Source of the DNA: Glandiceps talaboti
Taxonomy: Eukaryota > Hemichordata > Enteropneusta > Spengelidae
DNA: 64,000 nt
Assembly: GCF_964340395.1 (NCBI RefSeq)
Contig: NC_135554.1
Coordinates: forward strand, 13,170,751 to 13,234,750
Direction of reading: 5' to 3'
Shown: positions 12,224 through 27,700 of the stretch, piece by piece
How positions within the stretch are numbered: the stretch's first letter is position 1
Layout: every line of letters starts with the position of its first letter
Program-made: the position numbers and the translations under genes
Notes under the pieces: model-generated
Told to the model about the DNA's origin: nothing
The model's database searches: none
The model's input: only the letters and a program-made list of their open reading frames with translations

Positions 12224-15200
12224 CAATCAGTTTTATGATACCTGTATCAGTTAGGAGAATAGCGCTGAGGGAGTTCGGGGGATGACGCCAGAATGGTGAG
12301 TGATCACTTCGGAAGAAATCGCGATACAAAGAATATTCTCGTTCTGTAGGGACGCCTACACAAGGAAAGAAACATACATGATTAACAAAACAGTGTATTC
12401 CAATTACTGGAAGCACTTGTCACTGTGCACTACACTACACTACACTACACTACGTTGTAATTGTATATATTTTATGTAACTATCCTTTCTTTCCCTTGGT
12501 TGACTTTGTAATTGTTCTTTCTTTTTGGTTATGTAATTAAAAAAAACTAAAAAAAAAAATGTAACTATCCTCGTCCTCGATTTTGTGGCTTATTTTCTTT
12601 GTTTTCTGCGTTGCGTTTTGTACTGACTTTTGTGTATTTTTAATTTCGAAGATTGGCCAGTCTGGCTAAAATTATCTCGATTATAAATAAAGTAAATGAT
12701 AAGAATTCACTAGACACGGACAATAAAGTAATTTAAGAGCATTTACATTCATAATTTCTTTATTGGGGAAATTGCGATCTTTAAGATGAGGGTGAAGGTC
12801 AAAGGTCGGTGTTTGACTGCAAAAGTTTTTTTTTTTATAAATATGCGTGCAGACACTTAAATGTTGTCTCTAGAGAGTAAAATAACAAGATTTTATGCGT
12901 ATCGACCTTTGAAGTTCAGGATTGGAGTTCAAAAATTCAAAAGTCAATACCTGGCAACTTTTACTTTAAAATTGCAAATACGAACGTACATACTTGAATG
13001 CAGTGTTTGGGTTACAGATGTTTCTATTCTTACAACAAATATGAGTGCTCCTTGGCCATACTGGTCATGGTTGACAAATAAAATGAAGTGCATATATCTC
13101 CTCTAGTACTAGTATCTCACATTTGTGCCATGTTTGGTTGAATTTCAGTCATGTCGTGGGTATCTGAGAAATGGATAAGCACGAATAGAGTGGCGGACGA
13201 AGGAACGGACAGATATAGATCATTTCCATTGTGATTACAGGCTGTACTATGGGGCTAATGGCTATTCGACTATAAGGGGCAAGATCAATGGTTCAATGTA
13301 GGATAAAAAATAGATTCTTCTACTTTGGGGATGGTTGAACCATTTTAGTTCTAATCGTGCGAAAACGATTTTACTTTAAGTGGTTCTGTTGTATACTCCT
13401 AAATACAAATATATCTTAACAATTGTCATCAAATCGAGAAATGGAGGCATTTTCATTAGTAAACGCATTGCACTAAAATACAGTAAAGTGTCAAATAAAA
13501 GAGCCATTTTCCTTATTACGTACTGGCTTTATATTCATAGCACTACATACTACCCAGATTTGAAAAAATAGTTGCTGTCTGAAACAATTTTTAACTTTTG
13601 CTAATTTAGGCTTTGGGGTCTGAGGCCTAAGTAAAAGAATTTAGCTTCTTATCCTACAGTGAACTATTTGATCCTGCCCCTAAGTATATCGAGTCGTGGC
13701 AGACAGTAAAAGTCAAATTAACACTCACTAACACAAACTGTCAAAGCTACACTCAAACAATCTTTTTTTTTTAAATCTTGCCTGAAAACGGGACGGGCAT
13801 ACTCTCATTTAGAAACATGTCATCGTCCACAGCTGACCAGTGGTTGGTGAATCCTGACATTAGTGCAGCGTCGCTTGTCTGACGGCCAACGACGGTTATG
13901 AAATCTCCAGCAAAATTCCTGCTATCTACTCTATTGTAAACGTCTTCAAACAGCTGTAAAACCAAACAGATGAAGATAATGTGTACATTCTCTCCTGTAA
14001 CCTAATCCTGTAATGTAATCTAATGACTTGTCTGGTTACGTTACCATGACATTAATACTTAAACAAATTAATTCATAAAAAGACCCCTTTTCTACTACTA
14101 GTATGTTAAAATGTTAAAGAGTTATTTTCATCACACGTTCTTCAGCAATACGAGTACTATTATCATATCAAAGGGGATGCAGAATAGTGAAATCGACAGC
14201 ATTGTATAATATACTTACGACTTTAAAGCCCTGTGAAAAGGTTTGGGCATTTTCACCACTATCAAAGTTCATAAGGGTTTCCAGAACTATCGCACCCTTA
14301 AAGGAGCTATTCGTCCCGTCGCCATTCACAAGGAAATCAATCAGCCAATCGTTAACGAAGTGTTCACTTCCAATTACACCTTTTCCAGCCTCTTGTAAGG
14401 GGGACAAAAAAATTTTTTTATTACATATAGGCAGACAAATGTGTCCATGGTAACCATTCGTTACATTATTTCAGTGATAAGTAAGACAATAGTATACTTG
14501 TCTGATCTCATTTTATTTTTCGATTCTTGAGACATTATCTTACCTTCTTGCATTTCCTCAAGATCGAAAGCCACAAACACGATTGTATTGGTTGTCTCGC
14601 ATGTCTCGGATGTAACCAGCCGTGCAGCCTCTAGCAGTGCTGCAATACCAGACCCGTTATCGTCAACGCCTGGTGTGGTTTTCACAGTATCAAAGTGCGA
14701 CCCCAATAAGATCACTTGGTCGTCGGCGGTACCTTTCTTTTTTCCTGGGAGTATGCCGATGATATTTACCCCCTCGTACTGTAAGAAACGAAAGATATAT
14801 TTAGAAATATACATGGACTGCAAGAATATATTAATAATACAATGGAAGTCAAATATTTAAGATAGCAAATCCGAAACATGTTGGTCGGAAAGATCGAACC
14901 GGGGATCGAACGGACAGACAGGCAAACAGACGCATGCATTGATTGATGGATGGGTGGACCACAGACATATATACATACATACACAAACAAACAAATCAAA
15001 CACACAAACAAACAAACAGACAGACAGACAGACATACAGACAGACAGACAGACAGACACATCAGGCCTTGCATTAACAAATTATGCGAGACCTTCGATGA
15101 TCTTGTCTAGTACTGTAACAGATCTACAGCTACTTTTAAAATCAAATCTGTCTAATTTTAATCTGATTTCCGTATTAAGGGAGGAGGTGTCAAATCAAAT

Positions 15201-18134
15201 TCGAATTACGTCAACGACGCAACTTTCGGTGCAGACTGAAACGGCGCTCTTGTCAACATTGAAGGCGAAACAAACCCGTGTTTGGAAGTGAAGTGAAGTG
15301 TTATATGTTTTTCGATCGCTGTACGTACTCTTGAATTGGAGATTTTGGGTGAACGGAAGGTAATTTCGTATGAGTTTCAGAAGTCCTTGCGAAGAAAATT
15401 ATCTTTACAACCACGACTTAAAGAGGATCTAAACTGTCTTATAAATTTTAGACTTGATGAAATGTATCAGTAACCACACTCCCTGTATTGCCGGTCAAGC
15501 AAAACATTGACGTGCGAAACAGAAAAGTTTGAGTCGGCCATATCAAAAAGATAACACCATGCCCAGTGTCTGATGCTAGAATTTCATCTCTCAATCTATC
15601 TCCTAAATGTCATCGTTTAAGGCGGGTTGAGGTAGCATGCTGGCGATGCTAAAGGGTTGCCAGAATAGAACACCAACAAGGGAAAAACCATTTAAAACAT
15701 GGATTCGGAACTTCTAAACTACATAGCGGCCATAATAAAGGCTGATTACACGAGTTTGTGAACTATTGCACGATTGACCGATTGACCGTAACGTCGCGTC
15801 TGCATACATTCAAGACTTTCTACCTGAGATACCGCCGGGTCATAAATGTCTGCTTCTACACAAGTCATCCAAGATGAGTACCCCCCCCCCCCCACACACA
15901 CACACACACACACAAAAACAAGCAAAAACATTTTCTTTAATTTTCTCCTTATTAGTTGCTTTGATTTCGTCTGCTCGAAATGAAACTGAAATGACACTTG
16001 GAAACTTTAGTTGCATTATTTCAAAACTATAATGTGTGGTATTCACATGAAATTTACATACTGACCATAAATACATATCGCCATTAAATGAAGTGCTTTG
16101 TTTGGGGTTTTGCTTTGTTACTATGGTTACCAAATTTGCTATACAGATTGATTCTATGTTGTTTTGGAAGCATATCGGTCGATAGATCAGCAGTCACCAG
16201 AGCTACAGGGCGATTGATGGGGTCAAAGCACTAGGTCAATCATTTGATTGTTTGTGCGCGTTTTCTCAAACCATTGATGTCTCATCGATGCTAAAACCAT
16301 GTTTGTCATTACAAGAAAAACAACAATGATAATTATTAGAAACCGTACGACCGATCGTGGAGGAAAAAATGAAAAAGCTACTTCTAGTATTTAAAAATGG
16401 GGCTACGATCGTATGACCAGTTGGGGAAAAATCGACAGTGAACAAAAAATACTTCTCCTTCACTGGGCCATGACCGTGCAACTATTCGTGGGTGAAAAAA
16501 AGTTCTTCTTCACTGGACCATATAATGAGACTGGTCGTGGAGAATAGACAGTGACTAAAATACTTCTTCTCCAATGGGCCAAGACCACAGGCATTTGTTT
16601 CCCGAGACGTATATACTACGACATACTGAAATTTGATATTTGAAATTGGATGGACATTTTAAATTTTGGCCAATTTAGTTTCGGGGGGGGGAATAAGTGT
16701 TTTTAGCTTTTTATCATACATTGAACTATTGACCTCACCCCTAATGTGTTGATTTATCATACATAATTATGTACTGACAGAACTATCCCTTGGTGCTCAT
16801 GTGTTCCAATATTATGAAATTTTATGTGAATTTTGTCCAAACATGTTGAAATTTGGAAGGGGAGTCATAATTATGAATATTATGACCACATTGGCTTTGG
16901 GAGAAATACATAAACTCTACATATGAATAGTTCAGTTGATTTATCATACATATGAACTGACAGAAATATACCTTGGTGACTGTGTGTTTCAATATTATAC
17001 AATGTCAAGTGATTTTTGTTCAAAATGTTGAAATTTTGATGGGGGTCACATTTTTACTGGCATTTTAAAGTTAGCATACACACAGTGATTTGTGTTGTAT
17101 AATTATGAAGAGGCATGGGTACATTATACATATGTGCAAAGTTAAGCTCATTTTAATTTTTGACAAAATTCAACAATATTTCATTAAAAAATTGTCAAAA
17201 ATGTCTCAAAATTTAGATGGGTGTGGGGTTACAATTTCAGTTCTAGAATTTAAACGGATGTGGTGACTCACTATTATATTGTCACTGATAAATAGCTGGA
17301 ATATTACATTGTACACATACAACATATAAAAATAATCTATCACAGACTTTTATCCCTTTTTGCAGTTTTCTTACATTTCTTGTTAAAAATCGTAAAGCAG
17401 CTGGGGATAAAATAACAGAGCATTTTATGAAATAATGAAAATTAGAAACTAATTATAATATGTCTGAACATAATATACATTGCACTAAAATATGTAAGTT
17501 CATTAAGTGCTCCAGGGATAATCTTTAACTGCCAAAAATGGTGATGTAGTTAATTTTTGTAAAGCTACTTATTTTGACCCCGAAAATATGTGTATCTTAA
17601 ATACACGGGTGGTGACATCGTATTTTCTTTGCATTTTTAACATATTCAGATATCACTGCTTAGGTATGCAAAGTATAAGAAAAATATATCGATTTATTTT
17701 TTTTAATTTGACACCTCCGCCCTTAAGCAATGCTTAATAGCTGCAACCAAATTACCTTACTTTCAAGATATCAACTCCCTTTCTCGTTCCTGACAAATGA
17801 ATAAAAATCATAGGTATACTTTCTTATAAATATAGGTATATTCTGATACTAGGCTGAGCTGATCAAGCAACCTCTAGTCCATGTAATGCGTTGACTGTGT
17901 GCTGATATAAATGTAGTACAATTATTCGTATTCTTACATTTTGTCCGGAAAATTCCACACTTCGCACATCTAGATTGTAACTCTTCAGTGTTTCTGTTAT
18001 GTAGTTAATAGCATTGTCCTTGTTTCCAGGGTTTACATGGTGATTGCGGTTCTCGGAGAATCGCACTTCAAGGAGCGTACGAAGGTTAACAGCTATTGTA
18101 TTCAAGTCGTCCACAGCACCAATGGAAAAGCACA
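10960..18134 (-). CDS. M28-family zinc peptidase, copy A; predicted GPI-anchored, first exon missing
   Basis: Co-catalytic zinc exopeptidase family M28. Exons (minus): 17938-18134, 14544-14778, 14219-14391, 13782-13953, 12242-12355, 11494-11649, 10960-11036. Splice phases are identical to copies B and C. Catalytic signature: GSHFD, GVDDNGSG, FDLEE, VLETL (Glu as the later ligand), FFRSDHSPFW and CYHNPCDN. The last exon encodes DANGLSYSST plus a hydrophobic tail ending in LSLLI, a GPI-attachment-type signal. No exon matching the signal-peptide exon of B is found upstream: the matching stretch (19336-20630) is replaced by unrelated repeats. A weak alternative is a 19-nt ATG exon at 19959-19977, or initiation inside the sequence before 18134; neither gives a good signal peptide. 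The intron after 13782 starts with GC instead of GT (GT in copy B). Coding exons remain open, so decay of the 5' end may be recent. Confidence 0.8.
12153..12222. repeat. (TA)35 in M28-A intron
   Basis: A 70-bp TA array begins 19 bp beyond the exon edge at 12242. The same spot in copy B has only a few TA repeats (about 26361-26369), so it expanded after the duplication. Confidence 0.95.
12429..12453. repeat. (CTACA)n pentamer, short allele
   Basis: About five CTACA units. The paralogous position in unit 2 (26581-26643) has about thirteen, showing length drift after duplication. Confidence 0.9.
14940..15060. repeat. Compound tetranucleotide microsatellite
   Basis: Runs of CATA, CAAA and CAGA repeats in M28-A intron 2. 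The orthologous site in unit 2 (29570-29832) is longer and has a different unit order. Confidence 0.85.
15179..17722. mobile_element. TTAA-flanked inverted-repeat element, 2.54 kb, non-autonomous
   Basis: Ends GGGAGGAGGTGTCAAAT and ATTTGACACCTCCGCCC are 17-bp inverted repeats with one mismatch, each flanked by TTAA (15175-15178, 17723-17726). Unit 2 lacks the whole block, which explains most of the size difference between intron 2 of A (about 3.2 kb) and B (about 0.8 kb). A TTAA target is typical of piggyBac-type elements, but the termini do not begin with the usual CCC, so the family is uncertain. No transposase frame is seen. 16260-16620 holds a degenerate tandem repeat. Confidence 0.55.
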
Positions 18135-19656
18135 CTATTGTACGAGTATACATAGAAAAATAATGGAAAGATATTAAATATATGTTGGTTGGGCGATGAG
18201 AATAAGTCTGTAACAATTTTAACTTTATCTGTCATTTTAATTTTCTAGACAAGACGGGTTGTGTTGCCTGTATGTTCGTCATTGATTGCTTTATCCTCTG
18301 GCTTTAACTTCGAATTCATGAAGAGGTTAATTAAAGGGGAACACAACTCAAAGAAATAAAAGTTATTTTCATAAACGTTTTGATTCTAGAGAGTAATTTT
18401 ATGATTTTACGTCACAAAAAATTTTGCGCGATTGCTAAAGACACAAAATGTCATCTCTCTCTCTCACCTCTGTCTACCCTCCTTTCCTCATGGGACATAT
18501 AGCAGACATACATATTTATTAGATGAACACTAAATATTCAGGATGCGTACTAACTTTATATAATGGTAACCAAGTGTGAGCACAGGCAATCAAGCAAAGA
18601 TTATGTGATGTGAAATAATGAAATGAGTGAAAATTTATGACAACACATCCATCTCAATGGTGTTACTCGAAGCGTGTGGACTACTACACAGAAGGTCTTT
18701 CTGACCAAACAAGTAAGGCGAAAACTAAAGAAATCATGTCGATCAAGTTTATGTATGCAAATCTAATTTCTCTATCACTCCATTCAGAAGGCGACCAACG
18801 TCACTCAGCGCCAATGGCGTTTTAGCACAACTGTAAAGTGTGTGATAATGTTTAACGCAGCTGATTCAGCGGCCTTCAGAGGAACAAAACTCAGCCCTCT
18901 CTCCTAAGGGACATTATCTGCTATATGATTTTGGTATGGGTGCAGTAATACAGTTTGTAGCATTTTATAGCCCATGTAATTGAATATGGTGCTTGCATGT
19001 CATGGTTAAATACACAATAAATTGATAATAACGGTGATAAATTAATGTACTTTGGGAACTGATTTACACAACATTCCAACAGTTCTATTCTTTCATATCT
19101 TAATAAAGTACAGAACAAACTCAGACTAGACCGTCATTAGATCTTTATTACTCGTAATTCCCCTATGTCTTCGGACTCATGATTCCCCAATGTCTGTATC
19201 CCTCCATCGGCTCGGAGGGATACAGCCGAAATGATGGGAATCATTCGTCCTCGATGAAGTAGCACTCATTCGGAATACCGGGAGATTATATATAAGAATT
19301 ACACCTCCACTCACTTACACACTTAGTGTGGTTTAGTAGTATAACAAATCTGGAGGGGGTAACCCCCTTCAATGTTACTCTCTCTCTCTCCACTCTGTAC
19401 TCGGGATCAACTTGGACTTTTAAGGAATTAGCTCAGACTACACACAATGTTCGTGGTTAACCTGGATCAGGTAGAAGTGGACCAGTCAGGGAGCAGATCG
19501 AAGCTCCTGACCTCAGACCGTCTCTTCCAAAGACTGAATCCAAACTTTATTATTCCATTAAATTCTTATAAACATAAAATATACAATACTCAAATGATTG
19601 GGTGATAAAGTAATCAGCACCATAAATGACTAAAACGGAAGTATTGCCGGTAACAG

Positions 19657-19890
19657 GACAACTGCCCCCCGGACAACTGCCCCCCGGACAATTGCCCCCG
19701 GACAATTGCCCCCGAAGGACAACTGCCCCCCGGACAATTGCCCCCGAAGGACAACTGCCCCCCGGACAATTGCCCCCGAAGGACAACTGCCCCCCGGACA
19801 ATTGCCCCGAAGGACAACTGCCCCCCGGACAATTGCCCCCGAAGGACAACTGCCCCCCGGACAACTGCCCCCCGGACTACTGCCCCCGAA
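19657..19890. repeat. GGACAATTGCCCCC-type minisatellite
   Basis: About 14 units of a 16-17-bp repeat (GGACAACTGCCCCCCG or GGACAATTGCCCCCGAA). Many frames on both strands stay open across it, giving spurious proline/glutamine-rich or glycine-rich peptides. It is strikingly GC-rich for this window and lies just beyond the 3' side of the MULE fragment. Confidence 0.95.
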
Positions 19891-20247
19891 CGAAAAAAAA
19901 ATAGTATTACAGATGTACGGGTTTGTCATTCATTAAAAAGTCACCGTCGGCAACTTACCACCGCAATTTGCGTACATTATACTCACTAAACACAAACACG
20001 AAGTCATTTTTTTACTGGAAAAGATTTATTTATTATCAGTTCAATACAAAATATACAGGTAACAAGATAGAAAACGAGTCAAAAGTAGAAAAAATATTGA
20101 GACTCAGAATGTACATTCTCGTAAGACTTTGGTGACAATAAATGGTGTCTCGGCTCGGTTTATCATGATCAGCCAGTGTTTAAAACTGTAAATTGTGGGC
20201 TATTCCCCGAAGAAAATCTAGCACGTGACGATTTTCAAAATCTTGCA

Positions 20248-20712
20248 CTATTGCATGGATTCTGGTCGTCGCCCGTTGCGTCTTGGTCTTCCAATGTAGT
20301 TACTTTCAAAATAATCAACTACCTGCTCAGCATCATCTGGCATATTCTGAGCTAATGTCTCAAACGTATCAATCACTTCATCTTCAGGCACATACGCAAT
20401 GGCGGGCAACATGCGAATAGACAGGGCGAAATCGGCATCGGATTGGTACAAGGTTTGAAGTCCTTCTGATACAACTTTGCGATATACATTCTGCGACAAA
20501 TGGTAGAAACATCCTTTAACTGTAGCACGTGGATAAACGGCTTCCATGGCATTTTTGGCGGCTTGTTCATAGTCTATGAGAAATGTTTGTGGATCCAGGT
20601 TAGGGTTTAAAACACGTAGCTGACGAAAAACATGGTGGAACATTTCATTCCTGAAATCATAATGGAGGTTTGCAGCTACATAGTACTGAACACTAGGTGG
20701 CGGTGTTGTGCA
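20248..20712 (-). mobile_element. MULE transposase fragment
   Basis: The minus-strand frame encodes part of a Mutator-like (MULE) DDE transposase. It has FLIDYEQAAKNAM with an acidic catalytic residue, then the family signature CFYHLSQNVYRKV, then a helical C-terminal part ending at 20248. The same frame continues upstream with YYVAANLHYDFRNEMFHH to about 20712. Unit 2 keeps only the first part (33541-33620), without this open frame, so the element predates the duplication and was truncated there. AATAAA-like sequence downstream (about 20026) could be its own 3' end. Confidence 0.8.
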
Positions 20713-21036
20713 CTGTGTTAATAATCCGGGATCCAGTATATGTTTAAGTTATATCCAACATATAAAGTCTCTAGAATATTAAGTTCATAATTAGTTTAAT
20801 TTTTCAAAAATTGTACAGCTCGTGAAATCCTACCAAGTTAACCAACGAGTGTATAGGTTTTACTGTTTAAAAAGATTGTTTTACTAGTAATAGCTTAACA
20901 AATATGCAAGTAATGTGAATGCTATACCATTCACTACGTACATCATCATTCTCTTCTAACCTGGAGTTGAGTTTCTGCTTAATACAAAATTTATTTATCG
21001 ATCAGGTGATCCATTTTGAAAATTAACATATGATTG

Positions 21037-23868
<2,832 letters not shown>

Positions 23869-24787
23869 TAGCCAGTCTGTGCATCTGTAACGTTTTGTCC
23901 TAGTTTGTCCCTTTTTTGTTTGTTTCTTCTATGTACGTAATCTTACAACAGCTTCCATTAGGAAAACAGTGCTAATGCACTGTAATGGTGTATGTATATG
24001 AAAGATTGATAGATAAATAAACAAATAAACAAAAAATCAGGGGCTGCCACGTGTCCAGAAAATACCTCATTATTGAGGGCGGAAATCGATTTCACCAATT
24101 TAATGTTCCGTTTGTGATAATTACGCATGCATGCAATCATTCTGTCATCAGAGAATCAACTTATTAATTAAGTTTATTCTGAATCTCAGCTAGCAATGTA
24201 TTTAACAAAGCAACATATACAGTTTAAAATGTATAACGGTTGTTTACATATTTCCGTAATAGCTCCAACCTAAAATAAAGGGTGGGTAGTACAATATACA
24301 ACAAGTCAATCTATATGTATTCATGATTAGCTTAAATATTGCCACCTCTTTAATCAATAACGTGGTATGCTCTTAAATTTCCCAGTGTTTTTTTCAATGC
24401 TAAATGTTGCCAACTTGTTTTTATTGTGTATTTTCACTTGAATATCCAGTTTGTAAGAACATGGAGCAATTCCCCTAATAAAATATGATTTTGCATTTGA
24501 AGCAAAGCATGAAAATATTAATGTTTTCTATATTAATAAGCAACAACTATATGCAAATGATAGAATCTTAATTGTTACACATTTTCTAATTGATTCAAAT
24601 ACCAAACCGACCAAATGCAACGTAAGTACCATATACAAGAAATTGCATATTATCATTCAAAGAATTGGCGTGTTAAATGCCTCAATTACACATATCTAAG
24701 TTTACAACATGAAATTTTTTCGCCAGATTGTAAAAAACTGTACACCTTTTGGCTGCACTATACACACTAGCCTGGTAAGTGTTACCA

Positions 24788-27700
24788 TTACATCAACAGT
24801 GACAACGTAATCATCAGACCAATGACTGCCAGATGTGTTGAAGAGTATGAAAGTCCATTAGCATCTGTAATAATAAATAGGATTGTACGTAAACTTAAAT
24901 GGTACGATAAAAGTTACATTTTGTCTAAAAGCAATGACAGGGTAAAAGTTATATTTTGTCTAAAAGCATTTTTTTCATTGGGACTACATATAGCGGATTA
25001 TTTTATCGATTGTCGACACGTTATTTTTAACAGCTTTACAATTACATCGATGACGAAATTTAAGCAACCATTTTCAAACACCGATCTCATAGATCGTGCT
25101 CGCCTGAACACGGGTGAGATCTGAAGGACACCGCCAGCGTTACGCCTTTGTGACGATATTCCTTGCTGAATGTTTACAGTTTAGAAGCAGAAGTAGAAGT
25201 AGAAGACTTTTCCCGATTCATGTATTTCCCTGCGCATTTAAGGTGATTTTTCTCAACGAATTCATGAAATTGCAACTTTCTCATTTTCATCCTTATTTTT
25301 TATAGTTCAGTATTTCATATTTTACCTGCACATACTTCTTCTAGGTTGTCAATACCTTGTTCAATCAACATGTTGGCAACACTTCTCGTTGTCTTTGCGA
25401 GAAACTTCATTTTGTCATCAGTGATGGATGTCACATTATCACATGGATTATGGTAACATTGTCTCATATCACCACGAAAGTTAGCTGAAAAATAAAACAA
25501 TCATATTAATGGATTTTAAAACAAACACTTGAAATCAACATAGTGTTGCCATTATACACACCTGTAGTGTCTTTTAAACAGTAGCACCTGTAACCTAGCT
25601 GTTTTTTCTTATTTTTTGTTACATAAATTGTTACATGAATTTATTTTAAAAATGTTAATCTACTTGCCTAACAACCTCCGAGTCTGTTGTTATCTTTGCT
25701 ATATACACCATTATTTAATTGTTGCTATGAGCGTAATCTTGTTGCTAGGTTGACATGTATTCGCTTTCTTTGATATATCCACTTGCCTAACCAATCTCAT
25801 TGTTATCGTTGTAATATACACAACCATTTGGCTGTTGCTATGGGTGTGTTCTTGTTGCTAGGCAAACATTTCAGAAATGTTTACCCGCATGCCTACCGAT
25901 CACGGTTTTTATCGTTTGCAATATACACTATCATTTGACGCTTGCTATGGGCGTGGTCACGTTGCTAAGAATATTTGCATACATTTTCGAATGCTTATTT
26001 ATTTGCCTACCAATGACAAAAGAAGAGTGATTTGTTGATGGGACACTTAAACCCCCATGTGTGGAACTAACGTGAAATCATCGTGTATTATAATAGGCTA
26101 GGCCTGTAGTAATTTGCATCATCTTTAAACACAAAAATAAGCACGGGAGCATATTTGTTTCCATATTGATAAATTGTTCTCCGAGTTCTTTTTGTTCTCA
26201 TATTGTCGACTATTTACATGTTCAGTGAAATGGTCATTCTATTATATTATATTACAAAGATACACCTAATATTTGCTGAATGTCATACATAGGATATTAC
26301 ATAAAATGTGTCCTGTAACAATTTGGGGTATGGTCGTACGAGATAATAATGATACGACGTGTATATATAGGTAACAATCAATTCTATACTACCTGTATCT
26401 GTTAGCAGAATAGCGCTAAGAGAGTTCGGAGGATGTTGCCAGAATCGTGTGTGATCACTTCGAAAGAAATCGCCATAAAATAGAAAGTCTTGGTCGGTAG
26501 GGACACCTACAAAAGGAAAGAAACATACATGATTAACAAAACACTGTACTACTGTTATTATTACTGGTACTTGTAACTGTACACTACACTACACTACACT
26601 ACACTACACTACACTACACTACACTACACTACACTACACTACATTGTAATTGTATATATTTTATGTAACTATCCTCTTTCTCGATTTTGTGGCTTATTTT
26701 CTTTTCTTTGTTTTGTGCGTTGCGTATTGTTCTGACTTTTCTGTATTTTTAATTTCGAAGATTGGCCAGTCTGGCTAAAAATTATCTCGATTAAAAATAA
26801 AGTGAATGATAAGAATTCACTAGACACGTAAAACAAAGTAATTTAAGAGCATTACATACATAAACTCGTTATTGGGGAAATTGTTATTTGATCTTTAGGA
26901 TGAATGTGGAGGTTGTTTTTATAAATATGCGTGTTGTCCTAATATTAAAACTTAACGATGTTATGCGAATCGAACTTTGAACTTCAGGATAGAGGTCAAG
27001 TTCAAAAGCCAAGGCCTGGCAATAAAAACCTTAATTTTGAATTGGCGAATATGGGTGTAGATACTTCAACTGCTGGTTGAAAATCTTTCATTTTTACGAC
27101 AATCATGAGTGCTTGGCCATATAATACTGTTCAAGGTTGCCAAATATAGCGACGTGTATATATCTCCTCTACTACTAGTATCTCACATTTGTAAAATGTT
27201 TTTTTTCTTGAAATTCAGTCATGCCATTGGTATCTGAGATATGGCTGTGCACGGACAGACTGACGGACGAACGGACAGATATCGATCATTTCCGTTGTGC
27301 TTACAGGCTGTACCTACCCATTGAGGCTAACGACTATCCAAATAATTCTCCATTGCAAAATTATCAGAATTTCGCGTTTATGGAAAACGACTTCCGAGCA
27401 AGAGACATTAAGCGAGTCCCTCTTCATCAAATCACCATTTTAACTTTGTAGTATACGTACAGCTTAGGGGTATATCAATAGTTCAATGTAGGATATAAAA
27501 AATAATTCTTTTAGTTTCGAGATGAGAGGTGCACCATGTTAGTTCTTCCAAAAACATTTTTACTTTTAATGGATCTGTTTGTACTCCTCTCCTAAATACA
27601 AATAAATCGTGACATCTAGAAAAGGAACAATTTTTACTATAGTATTAAAATGCCTGGCACTAAATTACAGTACAGTGTCACTACATACTGGCTTTAGTAG

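Larger units (their letters stand above)
9298..21030. repeat. Segmental duplication unit 1 (carries M28 gene A)
   Basis: Coding and non-coding sequence matches 23993-34020 in the same order. Examples are the GCATGCATGCAA region (9423/24123), the exon order, the CTACA pentamers (12429/26581) and the 3' end (20631-21030 against 33541-34020). Differences are discrete insertions: an 886-bp element (9551-10436), a 2.54-kb element (15179-17722) and non-homologous sequence at about 19336-20630. Endpoints are approximate. Confidence 0.85.

Noticed and set aside
19614-19929. Proline- or glycine-rich proteins in most frames of the minisatellite
   Set aside because: They arise because the repeat unit lacks stop codons; no start, splice or domain support.
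25315-25484. M28 exon 7 ending in AGKI then a stop (also 11483-11649 in copy A)
   Set aside because: The stop lies in intron sequence just after a good donor in the same phase as copy C. The downstream tail exon is conserved in both A and B, so splicing is the better model.
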